Shown here: piece after piece, positions 1 through 14,600 of the stretch | How positions within the stretch are numbered: the stretch's first letter is position 1 | Layout of the letters: the number at the start of each line of letters is the position of its first letter | From: Ophthalmolycus amberensis | Lineage: Eukaryota; Chordata; Actinopteri; Perciformes; Zoarcidae | DNA: 64,000 nucleotides | Reading direction: 5' to 3' | NCBI GenBank assembly: GCA_024529925.1 | Contig: JAFEUB010001480.1 | Span: forward strand, 92,501-156,500 | Made by a program: the position numbers and the translations under genes | Notes under the pieces: generated by a model | Told to the model about the DNA's origin: nothing | The model's database searches: none | Seen by the model: the letters and a program-made list of their open reading frames with translations, nothing else

Positions 1-3929
<3,929 letters not shown>

Positions 3930-4150
3930 TCCTTTGGTTTATGGCCAAATATTTACAAAGATAATGACATTCCCATGAGCCCTCAGGTGCAGCTTATTGG
4001 CTAATGTTAGAATCCAAACACGCTACACTAAGACGGTGAACATGCTAAGTATTAAATCTCAGTCTGTCAGCACTGTCATTGTGAATATTAGCGTTTAGCT
4101 CAAAGCGCTGCTGTGTCGTAGTCCAGCCTCACAGAGCCGGCAGCAACAAC
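3930..4150 (+). repeat. Dispersed repeat fragment (TTAGC-rich fish family)
   Basis: It contains the succession 'tttggtttatggccaaat', 'aatgacattcccat', 'ggctaatgttag', 'actaagacggtgaacat' and 'cctcacagagccgg'. The same ordered blocks occur in part at 7640-7850 and 51960-52140 in this window. From memory, this is a very abundant non-coding dispersed repeat of spiny-rayed fish genomes, but I cannot name the consensus. No coding capacity. Confidence 0.6.
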
Positions 4151-4515
4151 AAGTGAAGATACGGTGACGGAGGAGGACCAGCGAGGGGAGTAGTTGTGAC
4201 TGTTACTAAGGTGGGGGTTAAAATGTACCCACATAAATGCTCGGGACCAGATTAAAATCACTGACCAGCAGAGGTAATGTTAAAATCATCTCTCCTCCCA
4301 TAAATAATCTGAAATGGGATTTTTGTTTAAACAAAGGTGATTTAAATGAGCAGTTGTATTCAAAAAGGTGGAGAAACCTGTCAAGCCACAATATCAATTC
4401 AAAGGTAATGTGTCTGATTTGCGTGAGATTTGAACTGTTCATGACATTCATCATAACACGGCCTTTAGGAGATGTTTAGATTTCTTACTATCTTAGTTTC
4501 AGTTCACATAAGGCG

Positions 4516-4587
4516 GTGAAGAGTATACAGTCTCTGACAGTCACTCATCCAGTGAAGAGTATACAGTCTCTTCACTGGATGAGTGAC
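4516..4587. repeat. Perfect 20-bp inverted repeat nested in a direct repeat
   Basis: The arms at 4540-4559 and 4568-4587 are exact reverse complements around an 8-base loop. The left arm overlaps the second copy of a direct repeat (GTGAAGAGTATACAGTCTCT, starting at 4516 and 4552). The structure could extrude as a cruciform, or form a hairpin if transcribed. The overlap of direct and inverted copies looks like the scar of template switching during replication. Confidence 0.9.
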
Positions 4588-4819
4588 AGTGGATGAACAA
4601 GTGGAGCAGTTCCTGGTGACCTTTACAGCCGTCATATCACTCCCACTTCCTTTCCACATGACCACTCTTCTGTCTCCTCTCCTCTGATGAACAGCATCAT
4701 GTAGCAGGATGTGCTAACTGGTGGGAAAACTCCCGTGAGAGAATCTTTTTGATCAAATTAATGGCGTGTACTCAACCGTTTCTAAAAAAGATGTTCGCAA
4801 CCTGTCTGTTTCTGAAGCA

Positions 4820-5960
4820 AAAATATGTTTCATGTCAGCCTGGTAGCAACCCACAATGTGAGGCTGTTAACATTGTGAAAAAATGTGTCAGGTTTAGGCA
4901 ACAAAACTACTTGGTTGAGGTTAGAAAAAATATGGTTTGTGTTAAAATAATAACGTAACAACGTAAGATAATGACGTAGCATAACGACAGCATAACAACG
5001 TAGCATAACAATGTAGCATAACAGCGTAGCATAACAACGTAGAACAACATAACACAACAACATAACACCATAACATAACAACATAACGTAACATAACATA
5101 ACGTGACATAACGTAACATAACGTGAATTAACGTAACGTGACATAACATAACGTGACATAACATAACGTGACATAACATAACGTGACATAACATAACGTG
5201 ACATAACGTAACGTGACATAACGTAACATAACGTGAATTAACGTAACGTGACATAACATAACTTGACATAACATAACGTGACATAACATAACGTGACATA
5301 ACATAACGTGACATAACATAACGTGACATAACAACGTGACATAGCGTAACATAACGTGAATTAACGTAACGTGAATTAACGTAACATAACGTGAATTAAC
5401 GTAACGTGAATTAACGTAACATAACGTGAATTAATGTAACGTGAATTAACATAACGTGACATAACGTAACATAACATGAATTAACGTAACGTGACATAAC
5501 GTAACATAACATGAATTAACGTAACGTGAATTAACGTAACGTGACATAACATAATGTGACATAACGTAACATAACGTGAATTAACGTGACATAACGTAAC
5601 ATAACGTGACATAACGTGACATAACATAACGTGACAGAACAATGTGACATAACGTGACGTAACATAACGTGAATTAACGTAACGTGACATAACGTAACTA
5701 CATAACAGTAACAAAGGAACTGTTAACGGTAACAACGCAAGGGTAAAAAAAAGTAACGGTAATGACGGGACGGTAATGACGGCACGGTAACGACGGCACT
5801 TTAACAACAGAACGGAACGGTGTAACGTAACAACTGTGACTTTTGGTTTTACGTTGTACACGTACAGCAGCCTCCTGGCTCATAGTCCTGTGTTTGTGTG
5901 ACTTTCTCACTCTTTATATTCGTTACTATACCACATAACTCCTCAATAATGGCCGCTCAA
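4820..5960 (+). repeat. Dispersed TE copy 1 containing an expanded pentamer array
   Basis: The left flank ('aaaactacttggtt', then 'gtgttaaaataataacgtaac') and right flank ('gtgacttttggttttacg', 'agtcctgtgtttgtgtgac', 'actataccacataact') match, in the same order, a shorter copy at 33370-33730. They also match part of an antisense copy at 30290-30510. Those copies have only a few tens of bases where this one has about 0.8 kb of AACRT-type repeats. The array therefore grew inside a transposed element. No protein is encoded and I cannot name the family. Confidence 0.7.
4945..5830. repeat. Pentanucleotide satellite (AACRT-type units)
   Basis: The sequence is built from 5-base units (ACATA, ACGTA, ACGTG, ATTAA), with a well-ordered core at about 5060-5700 and degenerate ends. 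Within the core there are 15-bp higher-order units (ATAACGTGACATAAC), and a subfamily with GAATTAACGT at 5345-5480. The open frames reading repeated Met-Ser-Arg-Tyr-Val on the minus strand come from the repeat. ACGTG, the core of bHLH-PAS/hypoxia response elements, recurs dozens of times. Confidence 0.93.
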
Positions 5961-6009
5961 CATACTAACTACATCGCTTGCTCTGCGTGTCGCTTGTTGT
6001 AATACGTCA

Positions 6010-6290
6010 ACGACCCCAAGCAGCAACCTCCGGAGCTGAGAAACGAAGCCAACATGGAAGTGTCACAAACTGCAGTACCTCAGATGACCACTTGAGGCTC
6101 CAGTAGCGAGTCAATCCCCAAAGTCCTCAACGTTACAGCAGAAATAAACAAAAGCCTGGTACAAAAAATGGATTTGGTAGGTAATACCGCCGTTTATAAA
6201 AACGGTACATTCAATGTAATCGTGGTTTGCAGAAGCCTACAATGCCAATGTGTTTTCCTGGCGACTGGGCTGTTTTTGCTACAGTGACTC
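6010..6290 (+). repeat. Dispersed repeat fragments
   Basis: 6010-6190 has the blocks 'agcagcaacctccggagctgag', 'gaagccaacatggaagtg', 'gaccacttgaggctcc' and 'gagtcaatcccc', which I recall from a common fish TIR-type repeat. The adjoining 6220-6275 ('gtggtttgcagaa' ... 'ctggcgactgggctg') recurs at 48597-48650 and partly at 30630-30650. All non-coding. Confidence 0.45.
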
Positions 6291-7639
6291 AAATATTTGG
6301 AGTTTCTTGAACTCTTAAGTTGTCTTTGAAGTGCTGAGTTGAACCTGCATCCTGTTTCATTTCTGCTGAGTCCTCAGCTGCCTGCTGCTGGAGTTTATCT
6401 AAACACTGTAGTGCAGGTGAAACCAATCTCCCCCTGTCTTTTTAGGACACTTTCTCTGATTCCTCTCTCTCACACACACGCACACGCACACACTCCTGCT
6501 GCCCCTCTTTTTCTTCCCAGCTTAGCTGTGCTTCACATTCCTCTGTCAAACGTTCCTCTAAGTCGCCGGCGATGATTTGAATTCAGATGGCAGACGAGAA
6601 AGTTAAAAAGAAGTGGCTGATACAAAGACGGGGGAATATCACCGTTTTAAACTCACTGTTTGACACACTGCTTCATCGGTTTCTCTTTCTGTCCGCTTCC
6701 CTTGTGGCGGTGAGAGTTCACCCGTCTGTCTTCCTTCCGCACAGCATCCATATTTCATGGTAGCGATGCAAATGCTCTCTCCGTGGCTTGAATATTGAAG
6801 AGGAGAAACGGCAGACGGAAGGTCATCAAAAGCAGGCGACCCAAGCCGGCTCCACCATCGCTACGGAGACGGCCTCCTTCTCGTCCTTCTGATGTGATCG
6901 TTCAACGTGCACGTGGGTGGAGGTGTGGGTCTGTGGAGATGCATCAGCATTTCCAACATTTGAGGGTCAGTCTGAGAGAAAGGAGAGGTTCGTCAAACAT
7001 AAAAAAAGCTTTTTCCTTCTTCGCCTGTTCTTAAAGGGCAATAAATTAGCCTGAACCTGCCGGTACAGCCTGGAGACCGAGCGGCACTCAATAATCACAT
7101 GAAAGTATGATAAAGTATGAATGTAGCCACATTTATAACATATTTAAACTCTATCTCCACTGAGCCGGATGCTCGCTGTGTGTCCGTCATCATTTCTGTC
7201 GTTTGCAGTTTTCTTGTAATAATGATTTGTAATTCACAAGAAAAGGCTGCAACACTGTGCAGGCCAGAACGAAAAGGGGAATTCCAGTATCTATAAACCC
7301 GGCTGTTATTCTCATACCTTTGTGATTATTAGTCATGATAACAATTTACTCACCAGATAGGTCATAAAGATGTGAGACATACGGCCTGCAGCATTAATCA
7401 AGGCAGAGAGCAGGAAACAACAAAGATTTACTGTAAATTAAACATTTCAATCTCGACCACTTCGTCTTTGAGTTCAACCGAAAGCAGAATCAACTGGATT
7501 GAAGCAAACTGCAAACTCATACATGCTGGCTGGTTTATGTTAGTTTGAGGGTGAGGCTCACTTTCGCAACCACGAGAAGATGGTTTATGTCTGAACGTTT
7601 TCACATTGTACAGATCAAATGACCAAGTTCCAAAATGTG
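6291..7639. other. Non-coding stretch, no gene seen
   Basis: Unique-looking sequence with a short imperfect CA tract near 6471-6495. The basic ORF at 6795-7034 is Arg-rich by composition, has no recognisable domain, and is not called. Confidence 0.45.
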
Positions 7640-7850
7640 CAATTTTTTTGGATGGATTACCATGATTGATAATATGCACAGAAGATAAATTAGAGATTTT
7701 TCCTCGAGCGCCAACTTCCGGTTTATCTATGACATTCTGTACTTTGTGTTTATTGCTAATTAGCTAATGTTAGCATGCTAAAGCAAACTAAACTAAGATG
7801 GTGAACATATGCTAAGGTACTCTGCTAATGTTAGCTCCACATGTTACATT
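7640..7850 (+). repeat. Second fragment of the TTAGC-rich dispersed family
   Basis: It shares 'ttggatggattaccatga', 'actttgtgtttattgctaattagctaatgttagcatgct' in pieces, and 'actaagatggtgaacat' with the repeat at 3930-4150. It covers a different, overlapping part of that family. Confidence 0.6.
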
Positions 7851-9624
7851 TTAGAAGCGTATATCTCCTCGCAACCTCCCAAGTATCACTATCACACAAC
7901 GCTTAAAGTTGACAGATGTGAGATTGGGAGTTTTTTGATCGTCTTCCAACAACTCTCCACGAGCCGACGGTCCATAACTAACGGCGCGAACAGTGCAAAC
8001 TTAGACGAAAGTGCTGACAAAGCAGACAGTGTTTACGTGACCACTGAATTAGCACAGTGCAGGGCTCCACTATCTTAACAAATGATAGTTGTTTGAAGAT
8101 ATATAAATGATCTGAATGTTAAATAGAGCTCCTTTGACCATGACTAGCTCAAAACCCAGCAGCCTGAAAATGAAGACAATCTGAAAACATGAGAGTCTAC
8201 GGAGCAGAGCCGGACCCTCCGATTGGCCAGTCTACGTTCGATGGGCGGGACTTAGCGAAGGTTCTCTGGCTATGCTACAATGACTCCATGGACGTTGATT
8301 TCTCTTTTCCAGCCCGTTGCCCAATCAATGATCAACGTTTTTCTTGTGAGTCATTGTTTCCAGAGTCTTTACGTGGGAAGTGATGAGTAAAGTGTGATCA
8401 TGACCGATGACAACAATGTAAGAACGGCCTCCAGGTTAACAAATGCCAGATTGTTCGTCCTCTGACTGGAGAGGTATAGAACTTCATTCATTATTCACCA
8501 TCTTGTTGGATTTCAGACGTTCTTCATCAACGTGACAGGAAGTGGCTATCTTTAGAGGAGTTTGTTGCTACCCCGACTGAGTTGGTACAGCAAACAAAGG
8601 TAATGCTTTTAGACTTGGCCCCTGAGTAATTATTCAACAGCCTGAATGAAAAGCAGTCTTTCGCACTGCAGGCAAATGACGCACATTCATGATGAAAGAA
8701 AAGAAAAGAACCAGTCCTCTCTCTCTCCTGAGAATCCACTTCACCATCTATCTGATGGAGCACTTTTGATTCCTCCTCTTCTTTCTATTGTACCTCTTCT
8801 CATTACATTCAATCTCAGGAGAAGACAAGAAAAATGCTGCTGTTTCACCGTAGAAGTTTTCCTTCTCATGAATACATTTTCTGTGCTTTGAGTTTCTGCT
8901 GTAATCTCCAGCTGCTTCATTCAAGGTGGCATCTGAAGCGCACAAGCGCTCCCGTCTCATATGGGTTTCTCTCGTACTTCCACGCAGTAATAGAATGTGG
9001 CGTCTCCGTCACGACACACATATAACTTCACTTTCCCATATATATGCAAAAAAAACAAACAAAACAGCACACGTCAGACTGGAGCTCATCCATCAGAGTC
9101 CCCATTGATGGACCCTGGCCCGCTGCCACCGACCAGAACCCCACCCTCCCTCCAACACACTCCAGCCTGCAGACATGACGGAGGACAAGATCTGGAGCAT
9201 TGTCATCCATTGCACTTCTTTTCTTTTCATCTCTGCTGGTCTGATTTGCACAACGAGGCGTGGTGATAAAGTAGGGCAGTCGATTTTAATTTCCACAGCT
9301 CTGAGAAAATAATATGGGGAAATAATGATGGATTCAACAAGTCATTAGTCCGGTGTCCACAGAAGAGCCTCTCCTGACAGCTCTGCTCCACACGCGGTAA
9401 TCACCGGCGTGGACATCATCATTCAAAGTGCGCGGGGACGGGTCATGGTATTTGTTACGCCGTTTGTCAAATGTCACGGTGACACCGAGCCAGACTGTAA
9501 CAAAGGAGGGAGACGCTGAGCAGACTGCAGGATGAGAAGGGAGGGAGAGAGGGAGGAAAGAGAGGGGGAATATGAGAGAGAGAGATATGAAGGCTCAGGC
9601 TGTTGAATCGGTGGTCTGAGTCTC

Positions 9625-9646
9625 GGGGGGGGGGGGGGGGGGGGGG
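9625..9646 (+). repeat. G22 homopolymer
   Basis: Twenty-two consecutive G residues downstream of a (GA)-rich stretch (9540-9590). Confidence 0.95.
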
Positions 9647-9858
9647 TAACACAGCAAACGCCGGCCAGCAAATGAAGATGAATGCACGTAATCGCTTCTG
9701 CTGCCAGAACTACACTTCAGCACTGAGACGCACTCAACAAGCAGACACCTAAAGAGAGACACACACACACACACACCACTGCCAAGGTGTTTATATTTTA
9801 CATTCATTTCAATATTTCTGCTTTTGAGTGAACGCAATTTGTGACTGCTCATATACAG

Positions 9859-9864
<6 letters not shown>

Positions 9865-9896
<32 letters not shown>
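9865..9896. repeat. (TA)n microsatellite
   Basis: About 32 bases of alternating TA. It is flanked by TGTG on the left and CACTG on the right, so the ends partly pair with each other. It is a likely cruciform-prone site. Confidence 0.9.
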
Positions 9897-9899
<3 letters not shown>

Positions 9900-10377
9900 T
9901 GTATATAGCAAGCTTTAAAATTTGAATAAAAAATGTCTGGTTGCCTCGTGTTCGGTTGTCAGAAGTCCTACAGATGTCAGACAGGATCACGGACGCATTT
10001 GTCTGAAAGTCACCAGTCAACACGGTCACTCGTTAAACTGACCGTTGGACAGATCTGATAATAATGACGGTTTTAAGACGTCTAGCTGGAATAAACGGTG
10101 TAGTTTTGGCGATTGTTGAAAGAAAACATGTTTTTTTGCGGTTCAGAGGGTTTATAACTGTAAAACTCATACAGATAGCTCATAGTAGTGGGAGTATTAG
10201 GGGCAGTGTTAGTGAGTAATACAGGTATAGATACTACACTGTACACGCTGTCCTACACACAGGTATGACATCACTCCTTCTGCAGTATTTATTTCACGGC
10301 TGTTGTCATTGTGAGGCTGTAAAAGGAATTCCCAGAGGATCAACGAGAGCCATCAAGATGGTAAAGCAACCACGGAC

Positions 10378-10475
10378 CAGACGGCAACCTCCGGTTCTGC
10401 CGAGTGAAGCCAATGAGGAAGTACTAAAGCTGCATTCTCTCTAATGTCCACCAGGGGGCGACTCCTCTGGTTGTA
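10378..10475 (+). mobile_element. TIR-repeat arm, sense copy truncated by the L2 insertion
   Basis: It starts CAGACGGCAACC and matches the outer part of the arm at 19404-19620, including the block GTCCACCAGGGGGCGACTCC at 10446-10465. It stops after 'tctggttgta', where the L2 tail begins. The CAG start and long inverted arms suggest a hAT-like non-autonomous DNA transposon, but the superfamily is inferred. The 8 bases before this arm do not match the 8 after the partner arm at 12490-12654, so the two ends are probably not from one intact insertion. Confidence 0.7.
10446..10465 (+). promoter_or_regulatory. CTCF-like motif in TIR arm
   Basis: GTCCACCAGGGGGCGACTCC matches the core of the vertebrate CTCF consensus (CCASYAGRKGGCRS) at 13 of 14 positions. 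Forward orientation. Matching copies sit in the arms at 12579, 19473, 21025, 23435 and 50425. Binding is not shown. Confidence 0.45.
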
Positions 10476-12454
10476 AGGCAAGGCAAGGCAAGGCAAGTTT
10501 ATTTGTATAGCACATTTCAACAACAAGGTAATTCAAAGTGCTTCACATTAAACCATTAAAAGCATCAAAACATAAGGCAAAAGAAAAGGAGATTTAAAAA
10601 CAATTAAAGAAAGTGTAAGAAATAAAATTCAGTAGTAAAATGCAGAAATGCAGGAAATTGATTAATATATTAATTGAATGTGGTTCAATTAAAGGCAGCA
10701 GCAAACAGAAAGGTCTTCAATCTTGATTTAAATGAGCTGAGGGTCTCAGCAGACCTGCAGCTTTCTGGGACTTTGTTCCAGATATGTGGAGCAGAAAAAC
10801 TGAACGCTGCTTCTCCATGTTTAGTTCTGACTCTGGGAACAGAAAGTAGACCGGTCCCAGACGACCTGAGGGGTCGGGATGGTTCATAAGGTAGCAGCAG
10901 ATCAGAGATGTATTTTGGCCCAAAACCATTCAGTGCTTTGTAAACCAACAGCAGGATTTTAAAGTCAATTCTTTGTTGGACAGGAAGCCAGTGCAAAGAC
11001 CTCAGAACTGGAGTGATGTGATCCACCCTCCTGGTCTTAGTGAGGACTCGAGCTGCAGCGTTCTGAATCAGCTGCAGCTTTCTGACGGACTTTTTACAGA
11101 GACCTGTAAACACACCGTTACAGTAGTCCAGTCTGCTGAAGATAAATGCGTGGACAAGTTTTTCCAAATCCTGTTGAGACATAAGTCCTCTAATCCTTGA
11201 TATATTCTTCAGGTGATAATAGGCTGATTTTGTAATTGTCTTGATATGGCTGTTCAGGTTGAGGTCTGAATCCATAACTACACCTAGATTTCTGGCTTGG
11301 TTTGTGGGTTTTAACATCAGTGACTGAAGCTGAGCGGTGATTTTCAATTGTTCGTCCTTGGTACCAAAAACAATTACTTCTGTTTTATCTTTGTTTAATT
11401 GAAGAAAATTCTGGCACATCCAGTTGTTGATTTGTTCAATGCAGTTACCCAGCCCTTGTATGGGATTATAGTCCCCTGGTGACATAGTTATGTAGATTTG
11501 TGTGTCGTCTGCATAATTATGATAACACACTTTGTTGTTTTCCATAATCTGAGCTAGTGGAAGCATGTAGATGTTGAACAGAAGAGGCCCCAGTATTGAA
11601 CCTTGGGGAACACCACATGTCATTTTAGTCAGCTCTGATGTGTAATCAGCTACAGACACAAAGTATTCTCGGCCCTTCAAGTAGGATTCAAACCAGTTAA
11701 GTGCTGTGCCAGAGAGTCCCACCCAGATTTTTAGTCTTTCTAGGAGTATGGCATGGTCGACCGTGTCGAATGCAGCACTGAGATCTAGTAACACTAAGAC
11801 TGAACTTCTGCTGTTGTCTATGTTTAAGTGGATGTCGTTGAAAACCTTAACAAGAGCAGTTTCAGTGCTGTGGTGCTGTCGAAAGCCTGACTGGAAAACA
11901 TCAAAGCAGTTATTTACGGTCAAGAAGTTGGTCAGCTGTTGGAAAACCGCTTTTTCAATTATTTTACTTAAAAATGGGAGGTTTGATATTGGCCGATAAT
12001 TTTTCATCGTTGCGGAGTCTAAACTAACCTTCTTTAGGAGTGGTTTAATAACTGCAGTTTTTAGGGCTTGTGGGAAGACACCTGAGAGAAGGGATGTGTT
12101 TACAATTTGTAAAAGATCAGTGGTCATGCAGTTTGAAATATTTTTGAAAAAGTGTGTTGGTAGAATATCCAAGCAGCAGGAGGATGACTTCAGATGTTCT
12201 ATGATGTCTTCTAGGCTTCTACGGTCGATTGAATGAAGTTGTGTCATGATATTTGAATGGATGTTATTCAGAGATCGGGACAACACATATCCTGTGGTTG
12301 ATGTGGAGGCACTGACTGCTTGGATGTGGTCAGCGCTGCCTTTGTCAAGATTAAATGAACAATAAAGTTGTCCGTCTTTGTTCGGACTACGGAGCCTCTG
12401 TGTTGCTTTTTCATCAACGTAGGTGCAACTTGTTTGTGTGATTGGTCGATGCCT
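10476..12454 (-). mobile_element. 5'-truncated L2/Maui-type LINE
   Basis: A non-LTR retrotransposon in antisense orientation. Its 3' end is at 10476-10495, with four copies of the pentamer AGGCA (CTTGC-type on the element strand), directly preceded in element sense by an AATAAA-containing end. The 3' end also recurs as a short fragment at 34431-34570, showing it is a family terminus. The 5' side fades between 12290 and 12490 with no endonuclease domain, so the copy is 5'-truncated. It interrupts the TIR-repeat arm at 10475. Confidence 0.9.
10685..12286 (-). CDS. L2-type LINE reverse transcriptase, C-terminal part of ORF2
   Basis: A 533-residue open frame encoding the reverse transcriptase of an L2/CR1-group LINE, the enzyme that copies element RNA at the nicked target site. 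Visible RT blocks: NYRPISNLPFLSKIIEK (96-112), FQSGFR with HHSTETAL (131-144), LDLSAAFDTVDH (167-178, first catalytic Asp), GVPQGSILGPLLF (225-237) and the catalytic YADDTQIY (258-265). A conserved C-terminal domain follows, ending near 'SFKSRLKTFLF'. No frameshift or stop interrupts it. The first in-frame start is only a GTG. The frame stays open upstream to 12454 without an ATG, and the apurinic endonuclease half is missing. It is a truncated copy, not an autonomous element, but the RT region looks little decayed and so relatively young. Confidence 0.93.
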   Translation of the reverse strand: MLSRSLNNIHSNIMTQLHSIDRRSLEDIIEHLKSSSCCLDILPTHFFKNISNCMTTDLLQIVNTSLLSGVFPQALKTAVIKPLLKKVSLDSATMKNYRPISNLPFLSKIIEKAVFQQLTNFLTVNNCFDVFQSGFRQHHSTETALVKVFNDIHLNIDNSRSSVLVLLDLSAAFDTVDHAILLERLKIWVGLSGTALNWFESYLKGREYFVSVADYTSELTKMTCGVPQGSILGPLLFNIYMLPLAQIMENNKVCYHNYADDTQIYITMSPGDYNPIQGLGNCIEQINNWMCQNFLQLNKDKTEVIVFGTKDEQLKITAQLQSLMLKPTNQARNLGVVMDSDLNLNSHIKTITKSAYYHLKNISRIRGLMSQQDLEKLVHAFIFSRLDYCNGVFTGLCKKSVRKLQLIQNAAARVLTKTRRVDHITPVLRSLHWLPVQQRIDFKILLLVYKALNGFGPKYISDLLLPYEPSRPLRSSGTGLLSVPRVRTKHGEAAFSFSAPHIWNKVPESCRSAETLSSFKSRLKTFLFAAAFN

Positions 12455-12489
12455 TTATTCGCACTGCGAAAGCTCAAAACCATATTTGC

Positions 12490-12654
12490 GACCATAAACT
12501 CATGTTTACAATGTTCACTGAGGTAATAAATCAAGAGAGAAGTAGAGTCATTTTCTCATAGACTTCTATACAACCAGAGGAGTCGCCCCCTGGTGGACAC
12601 TAGAGAGAATGCAGGTTAAAGGCTTCACTTTTCAGAACCGGAGGTTGCCGTCTG
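12490..12654 (-). mobile_element. TIR-repeat arm, antisense copy
   Basis: The reverse complement of the family arm: 'accataaactcatgtttacaatg', 'tcattttctcatagacttctatac', GGAGTCGCCCCCTGGTGGAC (12579-12598), and then 'cagaaccggaggttgccgtctg' at the outer end. With 10378-10475 it brackets the L2 in inverted orientation. The inner part of the left arm is missing, so the locus has also suffered a deletion or recombination between copies. Confidence 0.75.
12579..12598 (-). promoter_or_regulatory. CTCF-like motif, reverse orientation
   Basis: The reverse complement of the motif at 10446-10465, identical over 20 bases. The two motifs point towards each other across the L2. Confidence 0.45.
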
Positions 12655-12699
12655 ACCTTAACTTTGTCCGTTTGCTGCCGAGTAGCAACAGTCGTTTTT

Positions 12700-12766
12700 T
12701 CAGCGCACCTTAGTACAACACCTGAGTAAATGTACTTTGTTACATTCCACCACTATGAGTCAAATA
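12700..12766 (-). mobile_element. hAT-like terminal fragment
   Basis: It contains 'gagtaaatgtactttgttacattccaccacta'. Read on the other strand, this begins TAGTGGTGGAATGTAAC, a terminus I recall from abundant hAT-type elements in fish. Only one end is present. Confidence 0.45.
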
Positions 12767-13514
12767 TGAATCAACACCTTTCTGACACGTAGTAAAAAAA
12801 CAATTCATCGAGGGACTTTTTATCTACATGCAATGTGTCGTAGTAGTGTTATAATATTGTGTCCACCCACTCGAGCAACATTGGACCCATCTGAGAATAA
12901 TCTATGAATGATATCAGTGAATGTTTGATCCAGTGATAGTCTCGTCCTCTTTCTTTCTCTCTTACCTTGTCGTCCTGTGTGTCCTCCCCAGTGTGTGCAG
13001 CTTCACTCGTATCTTGCAAGACTCAAGCGGCGGATACATTTTAGTTTTTTCTTCCCAAGCTAAAGGGTGACATAAGATGTTCAAGCCCGAGCTTCTGAGA
13101 AGAGCTTAGCAGAAAACAGGGTCAGAGTCAGATGAAGAATAACAGTATTTGACTGTGAGGTTATTATGATGCGGGGGAGGCAGAGCGGCTGTGTGGAAGA
13201 CAAGAAAACCCAAAGAGCTTTCACATCGCAAAGCAGCGAGAGAGCCGACATTGCTAATCAAAAGGGAGGCGAAGGCTTTTAAGGTAAATGACTTCGAGAA
13301 GAGGGAGATGGTGAGATTACATGTGTGTAAAGAGCAGGAGGAGGCCAGTGAGTGACACTCGGGTCACACTTGGAGCTTTGCCTCTCGTTCTGTCTCTCTT
13401 TCCAACACCAGCGTCTCTCCCTCCCTCCCTCCCCCGACCTCCCCTGCGGCTGTCCTGTGACGTTGAGCAGACGTGGAGGTTAGCATCACAGCGACGATGG
13501 AGGATGGAGGTGGA

Positions 13515-13533
13515 GGGGGGGGGGGGGGGGGGG
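13515..13533 (+). repeat. G19 homopolymer
   Basis: Nineteen consecutive G residues after a GGAGG-rich stretch. Confidence 0.95.
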
Positions 13534-14519
13534 CTCAGACATAAATAGAAACTGACCTATCATGAACACACGCTGGCAGCAGCATTAACCCACAGGCAAA
13601 CGCAATCTAACCGACGCAAACGCACACATTTCTGTGTTTAGCAAAGGTTACCGGCTGCATTAGCATAATCGCTGCTCTGTGTATTTTTTGAAGAGAGGAT
13701 TTGAAATGAAAACGACCGCTATATGCTGAACAGTATGAGGAGCTGATGTCCTCCCCTCAGCTGGCTATAACCAGACATCTTTTGCTTCATCTGCCAGCGG
13801 TCCTGCTGCACCGGGATGACTCCGCATCGACGTGGCTGAGGCCTGTTTCTAAAACAGAAAGTGTTGCATAATTAAAAGAGCGGATCGATAAGTCAATTGA
13901 AGGAGAAAGAGCAGTGACACGCCCCAATTATGAACATGTTAACGACCCCCGGGGGAGCTGTGTGCATGTACCCCCGCCCCCCATGGGGCAGTGAAGGGGC
14001 CTCGCCAGCAAAGAGGGAAGAAGCAGTGAACTGGTGAGGAAGCAGATTATGTACACACTGAATCAATTTCATTTTCTGTCATTTTTTTTCATTAGATGAA
14101 AAATAAAACCCATCTGCATTTAGTCACCATGCTCAATTATTTAAATGAAAGCAGATGACCAGCTCCGGTTTGTGCTGCGCTCTGCTCCACTCACTGGAGG
14201 AGCGCGTTGGACAGCAGGACTGTGACAGATGATGATGTGTGGTGAGCGGTCGAGGTGGAGAGGTGGCACAGCAACCACGGCTGTAACACAGCGTGCGGTT
14301 AGTCTCCGTTCTCCTGCCATCGATCCGAGGAGCGCTGGTGGAAGCAGAGCTCTTGTTGAGGTTTCTGAGCGCAGAGTTTTATCTCCGCAGTAAATATGGA
14401 TTTGAGTCTCTATGAGCCTAATGACGCAGCCGGGGTGACGATATCCATTTAGCTAATCCAATGCATGGCCTTATTCATCTTCGGTGCAAAGGTTCGACAT
14501 GTTTGTTCATCGTTTACAT

Positions 14520-14600
14520 TTGTGCAAAGCTAGCAATTAGCTTAGCTTAGGACAATGACTGGAAACTGCTAGCCTGACTGCTGCAGCCTTATATTTAAAG
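14520..14600 (+). repeat. Dispersed repeat fragment (TTAGCTTAGC family)
   Basis: The blocks 'agcttagcttagg', 'gactggaaactgctagcctg' match 44228-44284 ('tagcttagctaagcac', 'gactggaaac', 'agctagcctggctctg'). From memory this is a common fish dispersed repeat. Non-coding. Confidence 0.5.

Larger units (their letters stand above)
7851..10377. other. Non-coding stretch with microsatellites
   Basis: No gene is recognised. It contains a G22 run at 9625-9646, (CA)n at 9759-9777 and a self-complementary (TA)n at 9865-9896. Around 8215-8335 there are an inverted CCAAT (ATTGG), a GC-box-like GGGCGGG and a forward CCAAT, but no open frame follows, so a promoter is not claimed. Confidence 0.45.

Noticed and set aside
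4830..5861. Minus-strand ORFs with repeated MSRYV
   Set aside because: They are produced by the pentamer satellite. No non-repeat coding sequence supports them.
8215..8335. Promoter with CCAAT and GC boxes
   Set aside because: Individual boxes are common by chance, with no CpG island, TATA element or coding exon downstream.
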